Below, piece by piece: positions 1 through 5,756 of a DNA stretch of 9,053 nucleotides. The translations under genes and the position numbers were made by a program. How positions within the stretch are numbered: position 1 is the stretch's first letter; each line of letters starts with the position of its first letter. The notes under the pieces are model-generated. The model was not told the origin of the DNA and did not search any database. It saw only the letters and a program-made list of their open reading frames with translations. The stretch comes from SKW197 sp049970095 (GTDB taxonomy: Archaea; Thermoplasmatota; Thermoplasmata; Lutacidiplasmatales; SKW197): the NCBI GenBank assembly GCA_049970095.1, contig JBMFNP010000063.1, positions 1 to 9,053 on the forward strand. Reading direction: 5' to 3'.

Positions 1-114
1 TTTTCCAAACTTAAAACAATGTTCGGAGAGGAACTGAGAGCCACATCAATTGCTGGTGCCACAATCTCACTTCTTCATATGATAGAACTGGCGAATGTGG
101 GATTATCCAAGTAA
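1..114 (+). pseudogene. C-terminal fragment of an unidentified reading frame, possibly a DDE transposase remnant
   Basis: Frame 1 is open from the window edge to a TAA at 112-114 and gives 37 residues. It contains FSKLKTMFGEELRA, which resembles the 'FS.lKr.FGe..ra' segment found near the C-terminus of some DDE transposases. That match is from memory and weak. The usual closing K-x-x-x-YN-like ending is not seen; the frame instead ends ELANVGLSK. The gene starts outside the window, so whether it is intact cannot be judged. It could equally be the end of an unrelated gene. Confidence 0.35.
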
Positions 115-233
115 ATATGCTAGCGAATTGTCCAAATTTATCCAAATAATTGCGAAACAAAATGGGAGATTGGAGATTTTACATGGAATGAAAGCAACAC
201 TCTTGAGTAATTCTACATCCCCGGAGTGAGCAT
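115..233. other. intergenic stretch with an imperfect repeat of the preceding gene end
   Basis: No convincing gene is visible here. Positions 120-149 (ctagcgaat ... ttatccaaataa) imperfectly repeat 88-114 (ctggcgaat ... ttatccaagtaa), including the stop codon, with a 3-nt length difference between the two blocks. The remainder is AT-rich without strong structure. Confidence 0.4.
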
Positions 234-245
234 AAACTTTTTATC
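234..245 (+). promoter_or_regulatory. TATA-type promoter of the small membrane protein gene
   Basis: The sequence aaactttttatc has its T/A core around 238-245. That places the ATG at 268 about 27 nt downstream of the core, where transcription would start. The transcript would therefore be leaderless or nearly so, and no Shine-Dalgarno sequence is needed or seen. An almost identical element (aaacttttat) sits upstream of the gene at 4503. Confidence 0.55.
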
Positions 246-267
246 TTAAACCATCATTCGCCATATA

Positions 268-606
268 ATGGCTGAAGCATTTACTCTCATACTGACCGCA
301 ATGCTTGTGATGGTGTTTCTTTTACTTCTTCTACTCTGGCTGACCAAAATTTTGCTGAAGCGAGGAGGCTCACGCATTGAAACTGGTGCATACAAGAAAG
401 ACAGGGCGTACAATGCTCTCAAATTCACGGAAAAAATTCTGGAACAAAGTAAGGCAAATTATGAAGCAAAGCGGGAGTGCTACGAAAAATTGCGTTCTGC
501 AAAAAATGCATATGAAAGAGGCCAGTACACAATTGCAATAGAACTTACAGAGGACATAAAAAGTGTTTTGAGGAGGAACTTCCATGGAGATCGGCATCGT
601 AGGTAA
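268..606 (+). CDS. small single-pass membrane protein with helical cytoplasmic or exposed tail
   Basis: The 112-residue product is of unrecognised family. Residues ~5-30 form one strongly hydrophobic segment rich in Leu, Met and Val. It is followed by a basic patch (KRGG, later YKKDR), which by the positive-inside rule suggests a cytoplasmic tail. Residues ~45-105 are charged and probably helical, and the spacing (ALKFTEKILEQ ... AYERGQYTIAIE) resembles a TPR-like helix pair. The start fits the TATA box at 234-245. The 3' end overlaps the downstream GTPase start by 23 nt, so the two are almost certainly co-transcribed and translationally coupled. A membrane-anchored partner for the GTPase is possible, but this is inference from position alone. 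Confidence 0.75.
   Translation: MAEAFTLILTAMLVMVFLLLLLLWLTKILLKRGGSRIETGAYKKDRAYNALKFTEKILEQSKANYEAKRECYEKLRSAKNAYERGQYTIAIELTEDIKSVLRRNFHGDRHRR
571..576 (+). promoter_or_regulatory. strong Shine-Dalgarno site of the YchF-like GTPase
   Basis: AGGAGG lies inside the end of the upstream gene, 7 nt before the ATG at 584. It fixes the GTPase start and shows internal translation initiation within a polycistronic message. Confidence 0.75.
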
Positions 607-1777
607 GCCTAATGTAGGAAAAAGCACATTTTTTGCAGCAGCCACACTCGCAAATGCTGAAATTGCAAGTTATCCTTTCACAACAATTGAACCGAACATG
701 GGAGTTGCATATGTGCGCACAAAATGTCCGCATGTGGAGCTGCATGTGCAGTGCAATCCCAGAAACTCACTTTGTGTGAATGGAATAAGAATGGTACCTG
801 TAAAAATGATTGATGTGGCTGGACTGGTACCTGACGCACACAAGGGCAAGGGGCTCGGAAACAAATTTCTTGATGACCTGCGCCAGGCAGATTGCTTGAT
901 TCACATAGTGGATGCGAGTGGCTCAACAACTCTGGATGGAAATATGTGCAACATAGGAGAACATAATCCTCTGGAAGATGTGGAGTTTCTTGAAAAGGAA
1001 ATCTATTACTGGCTTGCTGGGATTATAATGAAGGACTGGGAAAGGAAGGCAAGAACAATTGAAATCTCAGGTGGAAAACTGGAGGAGGTGCTTTCTGAAA
1101 AACTTGGGGGGCTTGGAATCACACCTAAGCATGTAATTGCTGCACTGCACACCGCACCTGTGGATGTGAGCAAACCCAGTAAATGGAAGGAAGAGGAGTT
1201 TCTGGCACTTTCAAAAGTTTTAGTCAAGATTTCAAAGCCGTTGATTATTGCTGCGAATAAGGCAGATATTGCACCAGAAGAAAACATAAAAAAACTTACT
1301 TCACTAAAAGAGTATATAGTGATTCCCACGATGGCAGACTATGAACTGGCACTCAGGAGAGCATCAAAGGCGGGAGTTATACGATATACACCAGGTGATG
1401 CGGATTTTGAAGTAATGAAGCCAGAGAGTTTAAAAGAGGCACAGATAAAAGCACTTGAGAAAATTAGGGAAGGTATTAAAAAATTCGGAGGTACGGGTGT
1501 GCAGAAATGCATAGAGACCGCTGTTTTTAAGTTGCTGGACAGGATTGTGGTCTATCCTGTGGAAGATGAAACACACTTTAAAGACAAGGAGGGCAGGATC
1601 CTACCAGATGCTTACCTGATGCCTAGGGACAGCACAGCAAAGGAGCTAGCATTCAAAGTGCACACTGATCTTGGAAAAAATTTTATCAGGGCTATAAATG
1701 CAAGAACCAAGATGGTTTTAGGTGCTGATTACAACCTTAAGGACGGGGATATAATTAAAATTGTAGCAAGGGTATAG
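584..1777 (+). CDS. ychF: YchF/OBG-family GTPase with TGS domain
   Basis: This 397-residue translation-factor-class GTPase has the full-length archaeal form of the YchF/OBG group (COG0012-like). The P-loop is GKPNVGKS at residues 7-14, a switch I Thr lies at T33/T34, and the G3 motif DVAG is at 77-80. The G4 motif is NKAD at 225-228, whereas bacterial YchF typically has NxxE there and prefers ATP. GTP specificity is therefore expected. Residues ~320-397 form a TGS domain (KDKEGRILPDAYLMPRDST onward). Family members bind ribosomes and are thought to act in translation or stress responses; the exact archaeal role is not settled. The start is supported by AGGAGG 7 nt upstream. The gene overlaps the membrane protein gene by 23 nt, and the tRNA-Ser gene begins 62 nt after its stop. 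The symbol is a family-level assignment. Confidence 0.93.
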   Translation: MEIGIVGKPNVGKSTFFAAATLANAEIASYPFTTIEPNMGVAYVRTKCPHVELHVQCNPRNSLCVNGIRMVPVKMIDVAGLVPDAHKGKGLGNKFLDDLRQADCLIHIVDASGSTTLDGNMCNIGEHNPLEDVEFLEKEIYYWLAGIIMKDWERKARTIEISGGKLEEVLSEKLGGLGITPKHVIAALHTAPVDVSKPSKWKEEEFLALSKVLVKISKPLIIAANKADIAPEENIKKLTSLKEYIVIPTMADYELALRRASKAGVIRYTPGDADFEVMKPESLKEAQIKALEKIREGIKKFGGTGVQKCIETAVFKLLDRIVVYPVEDETHFKDKEGRILPDAYLMPRDSTAKELAFKVHTDLGKNFIRAINARTKMVLGADYNLKDGDIIKIVARV

Positions 1778-1784
1778 GTTAGGA

Positions 1785-1792
1785 TTAAATAT
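1785..1792 (+). promoter_or_regulatory. possible TATA box for tRNA-Ser
   Basis: ttaaatat lies in the gap between the GTPase stop and the tRNA. Transcription would start near 1815 and leave a ~25-nt 5' leader for RNase P to remove. The match is weak and the tRNA could also be read from the upstream operon. Confidence 0.3.
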
Positions 1793-1839
1793 CCATGTTT
1801 CTTAGGGACTTTGTCTCCTAGACTGTAAATTATTTGTGA

Positions 1840-1937
1840 GCCGAGGTGGCCCAGACCGGGACGGCGCAAGCCTGGAGACAGTTGCCAGCAAGCTTGTGGG
1901 TCTTGTACCCTCGGGAGTTCAAATCTCCCCCTCGGCG
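1840..1937 (+). tRNA. tRNA-Ser(GGA), intron-containing
   Basis: The sequence folds as a class II tRNA once a 13-nt intron is removed. The acceptor stem is GCCGAGG (1840-1846) with CCTCGGC (1930-1936). The D stem is GCC/GGC (1849-1851 and 1863-1865). The anticodon stem is CAAGC (1867-1871) with GCTTG (1892-1896). The spliced anticodon loop is CTGGAGA, giving anticodon GGA, which reads UCC/UCU. A long variable arm (GGGT 1898-1901 with ACCC 1907-1910) and discriminator G at 1937 both agree with archaeal tRNA-Ser. The T arm is GGGAG-TTCAAAT-CTCCC (1913-1929). CCA is not encoded and must be added after transcription. This is one of the few GC-rich stretches in an otherwise AT-rich window, as expected for structural RNA. 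Confidence 0.93.
1878..1890 (+). other. 13-nt tRNA intron at position 37/38 with bulge-helix-bulge splice sites
   Basis: The intron ACAGTTGCCAGCA lies between tRNA positions 37 and 38, the canonical archaeal site. CTGG (1872-1875) pairs with CCAG (1885-1888) to make the 4-bp central helix. The two 3-nt bulges are AGA (1876-1878) and CAA (1889-1891), each cut after its second base. The intron side has no room for a further stable helix, so this is a relaxed bulge-helix-loop substrate for the archaeal splicing endonuclease. The fit of both cut sites to a perfect 7-nt loop is strong evidence. Confidence 0.88.
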
Positions 1938-2041
1938 CTTATTGACAAATACCTCTTAAACCATGTATCTGATGGCGGGCACATTACTCCCTCTCGGATT
2001 TTGTTGAAGACGCATATTAGGGTTCTCAGCTAGGGAGAAAA
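1938..2041. other. spacer between tRNA-Ser and the broken secreted-protein gene
   Basis: No gene is seen. The weak AT-rich element catatta at 2013-2019 lies about 27 nt before the GTG at 2042 and could be its promoter. ggag at ~2034-2037 could be a ribosome binding site for that GTG. No oligo-T terminator follows the tRNA. Confidence 0.3.
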
Positions 2042-3759
2042 GTGAATCACATAAGGAAGGTGTTTTTCATTTCGCTTGTGGTGGCAGTTATCGGGAATAT
2101 TTCTCGTGAGAGGCAACAAGATATACCTGGCTTGATGGCGAGGAATTCAATTACTGGTGGGTAAACAAAGGCTGCACTGCAGCACAGGCATATGCGAATT
2201 GCAAAAACCCAGATGTAGACGGCGATTCCATAACCGACTACCAGGAGGTTTACGGCTACACCGTAAAGGTTATTACTGGCTGGGACAATACAGGCACACC
2301 GATAAGCGAGGAGAGAACAATGTACGGAGATCCGTTGAGTGCCTACAAACAACCATCTGGAGCATGGACAGACACAGATTCGGATAACATTCCAGATATT
2401 GTAGAAATCTATTTCAGCAACATAACGAATATTGACAACAACACAATGTGGAACGCATACACAACAAACTCCGAAACCAGCTCTGTATTCCTGAGATATT
2501 CATGGTGCCGTGATTACTACAAAGAAATCAATGCCAGCAATTCCAGTTTAGCGGAGAACTGGACACAGAAGGCATTCAACCCGTTTGTGGTGTGCAATTT
2601 GCCACCGATGATAACAGAATATACTGTAAACATCAGTGATGAGAATTTCTACACAGTAAACATTACCTACAACTACACTGTCAAGGATCTACGAGGGATA
2701 AGCAAAATAAGAGTGGAATTAATAGATGCGTTCTGGAACACCTTGTTGGCGTTTGCAGAGTATTTCCCAGTGGGATATCCCACAGAATACAGGGCAGAAG
2801 GTTGGAATCATGTAGATAAGGGGTTACTATTGTTAGACGGGTGCAAGTTAAAAATCACGGTCTGGAACATAAACTGGGACAGTGTGAGTGCAGAGAAAAC
2901 ATATAATGGTATTCTTAAAGATATGGCAGATGCAATTACCGCATTAGGGGCAATGTTGCTGGGTGGGTTGCAGAAGGTATGGGAGGCGGTGGCAAAGGCG
3001 GTGAATGCGATTGTGGAGTGGATAAAGGCGAAGATAGTAGAGCTTATGAAAGCTGTGCTAGACCCTATATGGAGAGCACATGAAAACTGGATTAAAGGTA
3101 TAAAGGAAGTTTTAGAAAATATTTTTGGCGGCGGAAGCTACAGAACACCTGAAGAAGAAGCTGAAGCACTAGCTAACGCTATTTTCACAACTAACTTTTT
3201 CCTGTTCATTTCTGCGCTTGCAACTACAATATTTGTAATTGAAGGAATAATCCTAATTTTCCAAATGGCAATTCCTGGTGTGGGTGGACTTTTAGTAGTT
3301 ATCAAAGAGGTTATTGCAGCAGGATTGAAAGATGCTATCGAGCAATGGGTAAAAGTTGTCATGTTGACCACCGCTGCAGCAGTGGGCACTGTTCTCGGTG
3401 CGTTTGTGCCACTTGATAATCCTGTTTGGGGCATAGTATCTGCTATAGGGACTTTTCTTGCACCATTAATTGCTCTTCTAATCCAACGAATTCTTGGAAA
3501 AGTATTGGGAATATTAGACTTTGGGGGATTAGTTCTCTGTTTGGCATCATTTTTCCTATCATTAGGAGCAGTAGCAATGGGAGAATGGGCATCTGTATTT
3601 TCTCTATTTGTCCTATGAATTAGCATAGCCGGGCTATGTTTGGCGTTAGTTGGGGACGATTTGCCTGGTTTAGCAGGATTCATAGATGAAGCTATAGACG
3701 CTGGTTGTGTTGGCTTTGCAAGTGCTGTAGCTTACAGAGTATGTATCGGACAGGGATGA
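2042..3759 (+). pseudogene. broken gene for a large exported calcium-loop and multi-helix membrane protein
   Basis: Joined across its lesions this would encode ~570 residues. A GTG start at 2042 in frame 2 gives a basic N-terminus and hydrophobic core (NHIRKVFFISLVVAVIG), a good signal peptide. Coherent sequence then resumes in frame 1 after a TGA at 2107-2109, so a -1/+2 shift lies near 2099-2112. Frame 1 next shows two acidic loops, DVDGDSITDYQE (2212-2247) and DTDSDNIPDIVE (2371-2406), like thrombospondin type 3 or protective-antigen calcium sites. About eight N-x-S/T sequons follow between ~2410 and 2690, then a beta-rich stretch to ~2900. Amphipathic helices cover ~2926-3130 and about five hydrophobic helices cover 3188-3650. 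An in-frame TGA at 3616-3618 interrupts the last helix, yet the same frame continues with protein-like sequence to TGA 3757-3759. The family is not recognised. Sequencing error is an alternative to decay. Confidence 0.65.
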
Positions 3760-3763
3760 ATGA

Positions 3764-4407
3764 ATGTTTAGTAAAAAGAAAGTATTGTACGATAGCGCTC
3801 AAGAATGGACACCAAAAGAGACAAAAACCATAACTATATCTTTCATATGTCATATTATTTTTCTCTCTATTTTTTTCTCTTTAGCTTTTATTTATGGTAT
3901 GTTCTTATTTAGCAGGAAGATGTTGACAATGCCTCTCCCGTTCTATATAGGAGTATTTGTCTCTGCTGTTATATTAACTTTTGGCATATTCGTTAGAAAA
4001 TATAATAATTTTCGTAAAGGAATTAAATTATATAACGACTCTCTTTACATTTTTGGGAGAAAGTATTCTTACGCAGATATAGAGTTTGTGTACTTCAATT
4101 CAAATCCAGATCACCATGGTATCGCACATTTCTTCCCTATATTACTCTCGGATTAATAACCCGAAGGGGTATAAGACCAACTAAAGTAATGAAAAAAGAT
4201 ATACCAAACATTAGAAAGTTCAGAAATATATTAGAAAAAAAATTCGTTATATTAGCGACAAAAACTTTAGGACATTTAGGGTGCTGTCATAAAATTTCAT
4301 ACTCTCTCCCCCATTTACCCATTTCTCCTTCCCCTTACCTCTTTTTTCTTGCACCATTTAAGTATTTACTAGTGTTCTCCAATCTCTTTGCTTCTGATAG
4401 TCCATAA
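3764..4407 (+). pseudogene. frameshifted gene for a two-helix membrane protein with PH-like tail
   Basis: The ATG at 3764 lies 4 nt after the ancestral end of the preceding gene, so the two formed an operon. Frame 2 gives 130 residues to TAA 4154-4156. These comprise a basic start, hydrophobic helices at residues ~22-48 and ~59-76, then strand-like sequence (LYNDSLYIFGRKYSYADIEF) typical of the first half of a bacterial-type PH domain. The expected second half appears in frame 1 from about 4141 (ITLGLITRRGIRPTKVMKK, then DIPNIRKFRNILEKK), ending near 4245. A frameshift therefore lies at ~4085-4150. Frame 1 stays open to TAA 4405-4407, but the Pro/Ser/Leu-rich tail after ~4290 looks non-coding, so the true end is uncertain. 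The PH-like assignment comes from residue pattern only. The helix-plus-PH architecture would suit a membrane-bound partner of the upstream product. Confidence 0.5.
4292..4350 (+). terminator. pyrimidine-rich tract with oligo-T, possible terminator
   Basis: This stretch is almost pure C/T and ends in T6 at 4342-4347, which could act as an archaeal oligo-U terminator after the broken gene pair. The remaining sequence to ~4455 holds no gene that I can support. Confidence 0.3.
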
Positions 4408-4457
4408 TTGCTGGAAAACATGGTGGTATTCTATTTTTCTACGCCCCAATCCAAGCG

Positions 4458-4469
4458 AAACTTTTATTT
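4458..4469 (+). promoter_or_regulatory. TATA-type promoter that fixes the downstream start
   Basis: aaacttttattt closely matches the element at 234-245. Transcription should start near 4488-4492. The ATG at 4473 would lie inside the promoter-to-start-site interval and could not be translated from this promoter, so the in-frame ATG at 4503 is preferred. Confidence 0.55.
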
Positions 4470-4502
4470 GGGATGGCACAATTCGGGAAATCAAGTGATA
4501 AA

Positions 4503-4727
4503 ATGCGAACATACATTACATTGCACCTACATTCCGATGGAGCCACATTTTCTGAAGTAGCAGAATTACTGGAAGGGCTTGGATTTAAGCCTGTAAAAGG
4601 ATACTATGACTTTGTTTATGAATGGGACAGAAAGGCAACAGTAAAGGATTCACTCTGGTTTGCAGACAAAATACACACTGCACTGAAAGGGAAGAAGGTA
4701 TATTTCAGAATAGAAACTGTGGAGTAA
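4503..4727 (+). CDS. small conserved-looking protein of unknown function
   Basis: The product has 74 residues and is not assigned to a named family. An in-frame ATG at 4473 would add ten residues, but the TATA-like box at 4458-4469 argues against it. The start at 4503 is preceded by GTGAT (4495-4499), which matches part of the archaeal Shine-Dalgarno consensus. The sequence is compact and soluble, with no signal peptide or membrane helix. It alternates strands (TYITLHLH, GYYDFVYEW, KVYFRIETVE) with helices (TFSEVAELLEGLG, VKDSLWFADKIHTALK), suggesting a ferredoxin-like alpha/beta fold. It converges on rpoK with only 4 nt between the stop codons. Confidence 0.75.
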   Translation: MRTYITLHLHSDGATFSEVAELLEGLGFKPVKGYYDFVYEWDRKATVKDSLWFADKIHTALKGKKVYFRIETVE

Positions 4728-4731
4728 ACTC

Positions 4732-4908
4732 TTACAGCACCCTTCTTACAGTTATCGGAATCACTCCTTTCTCAAATTCTGCCTCTGCGATTTTTACAGG
4801 GTCAATTTCTCCCCTGGGAACATCAATCAACACCGGTGCACCCATTGCAATCTGTAATGCCCTTGCCCCTATTATTCTTGCCTTTTCAAATCTGGTGTAT
4901 TTAATCAT
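4732..4908 (-). CDS. rpoK: DNA-directed RNA polymerase subunit K (Rpo6)
   Basis: This is the small core subunit of archaeal RNA polymerase, homologous to eukaryotic RPB6 and bacterial omega, which helps assemble and stabilise the largest subunit. The 58-residue product carries the family signature almost complete: YTRFEKARIIGARALQIAMG followed by AP at residues 4-25, then IAEAEFEKGVIPITVRR near the C-terminus. The length is normal for the archaeal subunit, which lacks the acidic N-terminal tail of RPB6. I chose the ATG at 4908. It overlaps the upstream regulator's stop (ATGATTAA, 8 nt) and has GGAG about 9 nt upstream. An ATG at 4917 would add three residues (MRR). The gene is co-transcribed with, and probably translationally coupled to, the ArsR-like regulator. 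Confidence 0.95.
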   Translation of the reverse strand: MIKYTRFEKARIIGARALQIAMGAPVLIDVPRGEIDPVKIAEAEFEKGVIPITVRRVL

Positions 4909-5503
4909 CCTCCTCATCTCCTTCTATAGTTGAGTAGAGTGAAATTAAAATCCACCTCCTTGTTTCCATTTGCTCCACATCCATAATCTTGGTTTTACCC
5001 AGTTCCATTGCCATGTTCAGGAGATAGACGAGTGATTTCTCTTCATTTTGAAGATTTCGTAATTCATCCTGGATTTCATGAATGAATGCTCTAAGAGCTT
5101 CTATTGCTTTCTCACCAGGAAGTTTCTCAATTTCCCGAAGCCTATCCAGGTGTTTGCGATGCTTTTCCATGACCAGTTTTTCATCACGGGTTGGTATGAA
5201 GTACGCCTCATCAAATATGTGGGGTTGAAGGGAAATCCACACCCCAAAGGATTTTGTTGGAAAATAGCATTTGCGTTTTGGACCTTCAGGGCTTTCCTCC
5301 TCCACACACTTCACAATGCCATATTTCTCAAGAATTTTCAGGTGCTTCATAATCGCCTGCTGGGTTGTACCAAGTTCTCTTGCCAGTTCCAGAGTGTACT
5401 TTTTCCCCTGAACTATTTTGCTCAGGATTTTTCTCCGAAGCGGATTGTGAATTATCATCAAAAAATCATCCAGTGTGAGATCTATTTTTTCATTAAAGGA
5501 CAT
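4901..5503 (-). CDS. ArsR-like winged-helix transcriptional regulator
   Basis: The 200-residue protein has an N-terminal winged helix-turn-helix. Residues ~12-70 contain IIHNPLRRKILSKI, then the helix-turn-helix YTLELARELGTTQQAIMKHL, and a wing region that includes SPEGPKRKCYF. Residues ~108-165 are highly charged and heptad-like (KHRKHLDRLREIEKL ... ALRAFIHEIQDELRNL), a likely coiled-coil dimerisation or sensing segment. This layout is common among archaeal ArsR-family regulators; no ligand-binding Cys pair of metal sensors is evident. An ATG at 5524 is in frame, but a TATA box at 5530-5538 would then sit almost on it. Start 5503 gives a leaderless or near-leaderless message. It is the first gene of an operon with rpoK. 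Its target is unknown; autoregulation and control of the divergent KaiC-like operon are plausible. Confidence 0.88.
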   Translation of the reverse strand: MSFNEKIDLTLDDFLMIIHNPLRRKILSKIVQGKKYTLELARELGTTQQAIMKHLKILEKYGIVKCVEEESPEGPKRKCYFPTKSFGVWISLQPHIFDEAYFIPTRDEKLVMEKHRKHLDRLREIEKLPGEKAIEALRAFIHEIQDELRNLQNEEKSLVYLLNMAMELGKTKIMDVEQMETRRWILISLYSTIEGDEEDD

Positions 5504-5529
5504 AGTAATTAACCATCCATTCATAACTA

Positions 5530-5538
5530 TTATATAAT
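5530..5538 (-). promoter_or_regulatory. TATA box of the regulator-rpoK operon
   Basis: On the minus strand the core reads attatataa. Its centre at ~5534 lies about 31 nt before the ATG at 5503, so the transcript would begin at or just before that codon. CTGTT (5544-5548) and AACAG (5556-5560) form a small inverted repeat just upstream of the box and could be part of an operator; this part is weak. Confidence 0.6.
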
Positions 5539-5665
5539 GGTTGCTGTTGGGGGAAAACAGTCAAAAAAAGAGGGCATAAATAAACGACCCATTCACTTCC
5601 TTCAAGTTCGCATTTCCCTCTTTCCTCACAAAACCTCCACATCAGCAATTGCCAACCACTTCAAC

Positions 5666-5685
5666 TGCACCTGTGCACATGCACA
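5666..5685. promoter_or_regulatory. TGCAC repeat cluster, candidate operator
   Basis: Three copies of TGCAC occur at 5666, 5674 and 5680. The last two are embedded in the near-palindrome TGTGCA-ca-TGCACA (5672-5685). The cluster sits mid-way in the divergent intergenic region, about 40 nt upstream of the KaiC-like gene's TATA box, a position suited to a dimeric winged-helix regulator. No binding evidence exists. Confidence 0.35.
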
Positions 5686-5727
5686 ATATTCCAATAATAA
5701 CCCACAGATATTATAATCCAAAAAGGG

Positions 5728-5736
5728 TATATATTA
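5728..5736 (+). promoter_or_regulatory. TATA box of the KaiC-like ATPase operon
   Basis: tatatatta is centred about 25 nt before the ATG at 5757, giving a leaderless transcript and excluding the longer frame that opens at 5649. A second AT-rich element (tattataat) at 5709-5717 could be an alternative box. Confidence 0.6.
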
Positions 5737-5756
5737 TCTTGCTATTTCTAGAGTGC

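Noticed and set aside
1803..1820. Hairpin TAGG-GAC/GTC-t-CCTA after the GTPase gene as a terminator
   Set aside because: The stem has a bulge and no oligo-T tract follows; it may simply be part of the tRNA leader.
1836..2033. 65-codon plus-strand frame
   Set aside because: It runs through the tRNA-Ser gene; the openness is a by-product of the GC-rich structural RNA.
3616..3638. Selenocysteine insertion at the in-frame TGA with the downstream hairpin as SECIS
   Set aside because: Archaeal SECIS elements normally lie in untranslated regions, the stem here has almost no loop, and the codon sits in a hydrophobic helix with no redox motif.
3138..3683. 181-codon open frame on the minus strand
   Set aside because: It is antisense to the helix-coding part of the broken exported-protein gene. 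Its Pro/Asn/Thr/Ala-rich composition is what complements of hydrophobic codons give, and it has no promoter or recognisable motif.
1984..4154. Direct-repeat-like sequences attactccctctcggatt (1984) and attactctcggatt (4141) flanking the broken gene pair
   Set aside because: They differ by a 4-nt gap, and the second copy lies inside the continued reading frame of the second gene rather than outside it. They do not match the tRNA 3' end as an attachment site would, so chance is the better explanation.
4278..4743. 10-nt inverted repeat AGGGTGCTGT (4278) and ACAGCACCCT (4734), resembling insertion-sequence ends
   Set aside because: One arm is the 3' end of the rpoK coding sequence, no transposase lies between, and a 10-nt match over this distance is not surprising.
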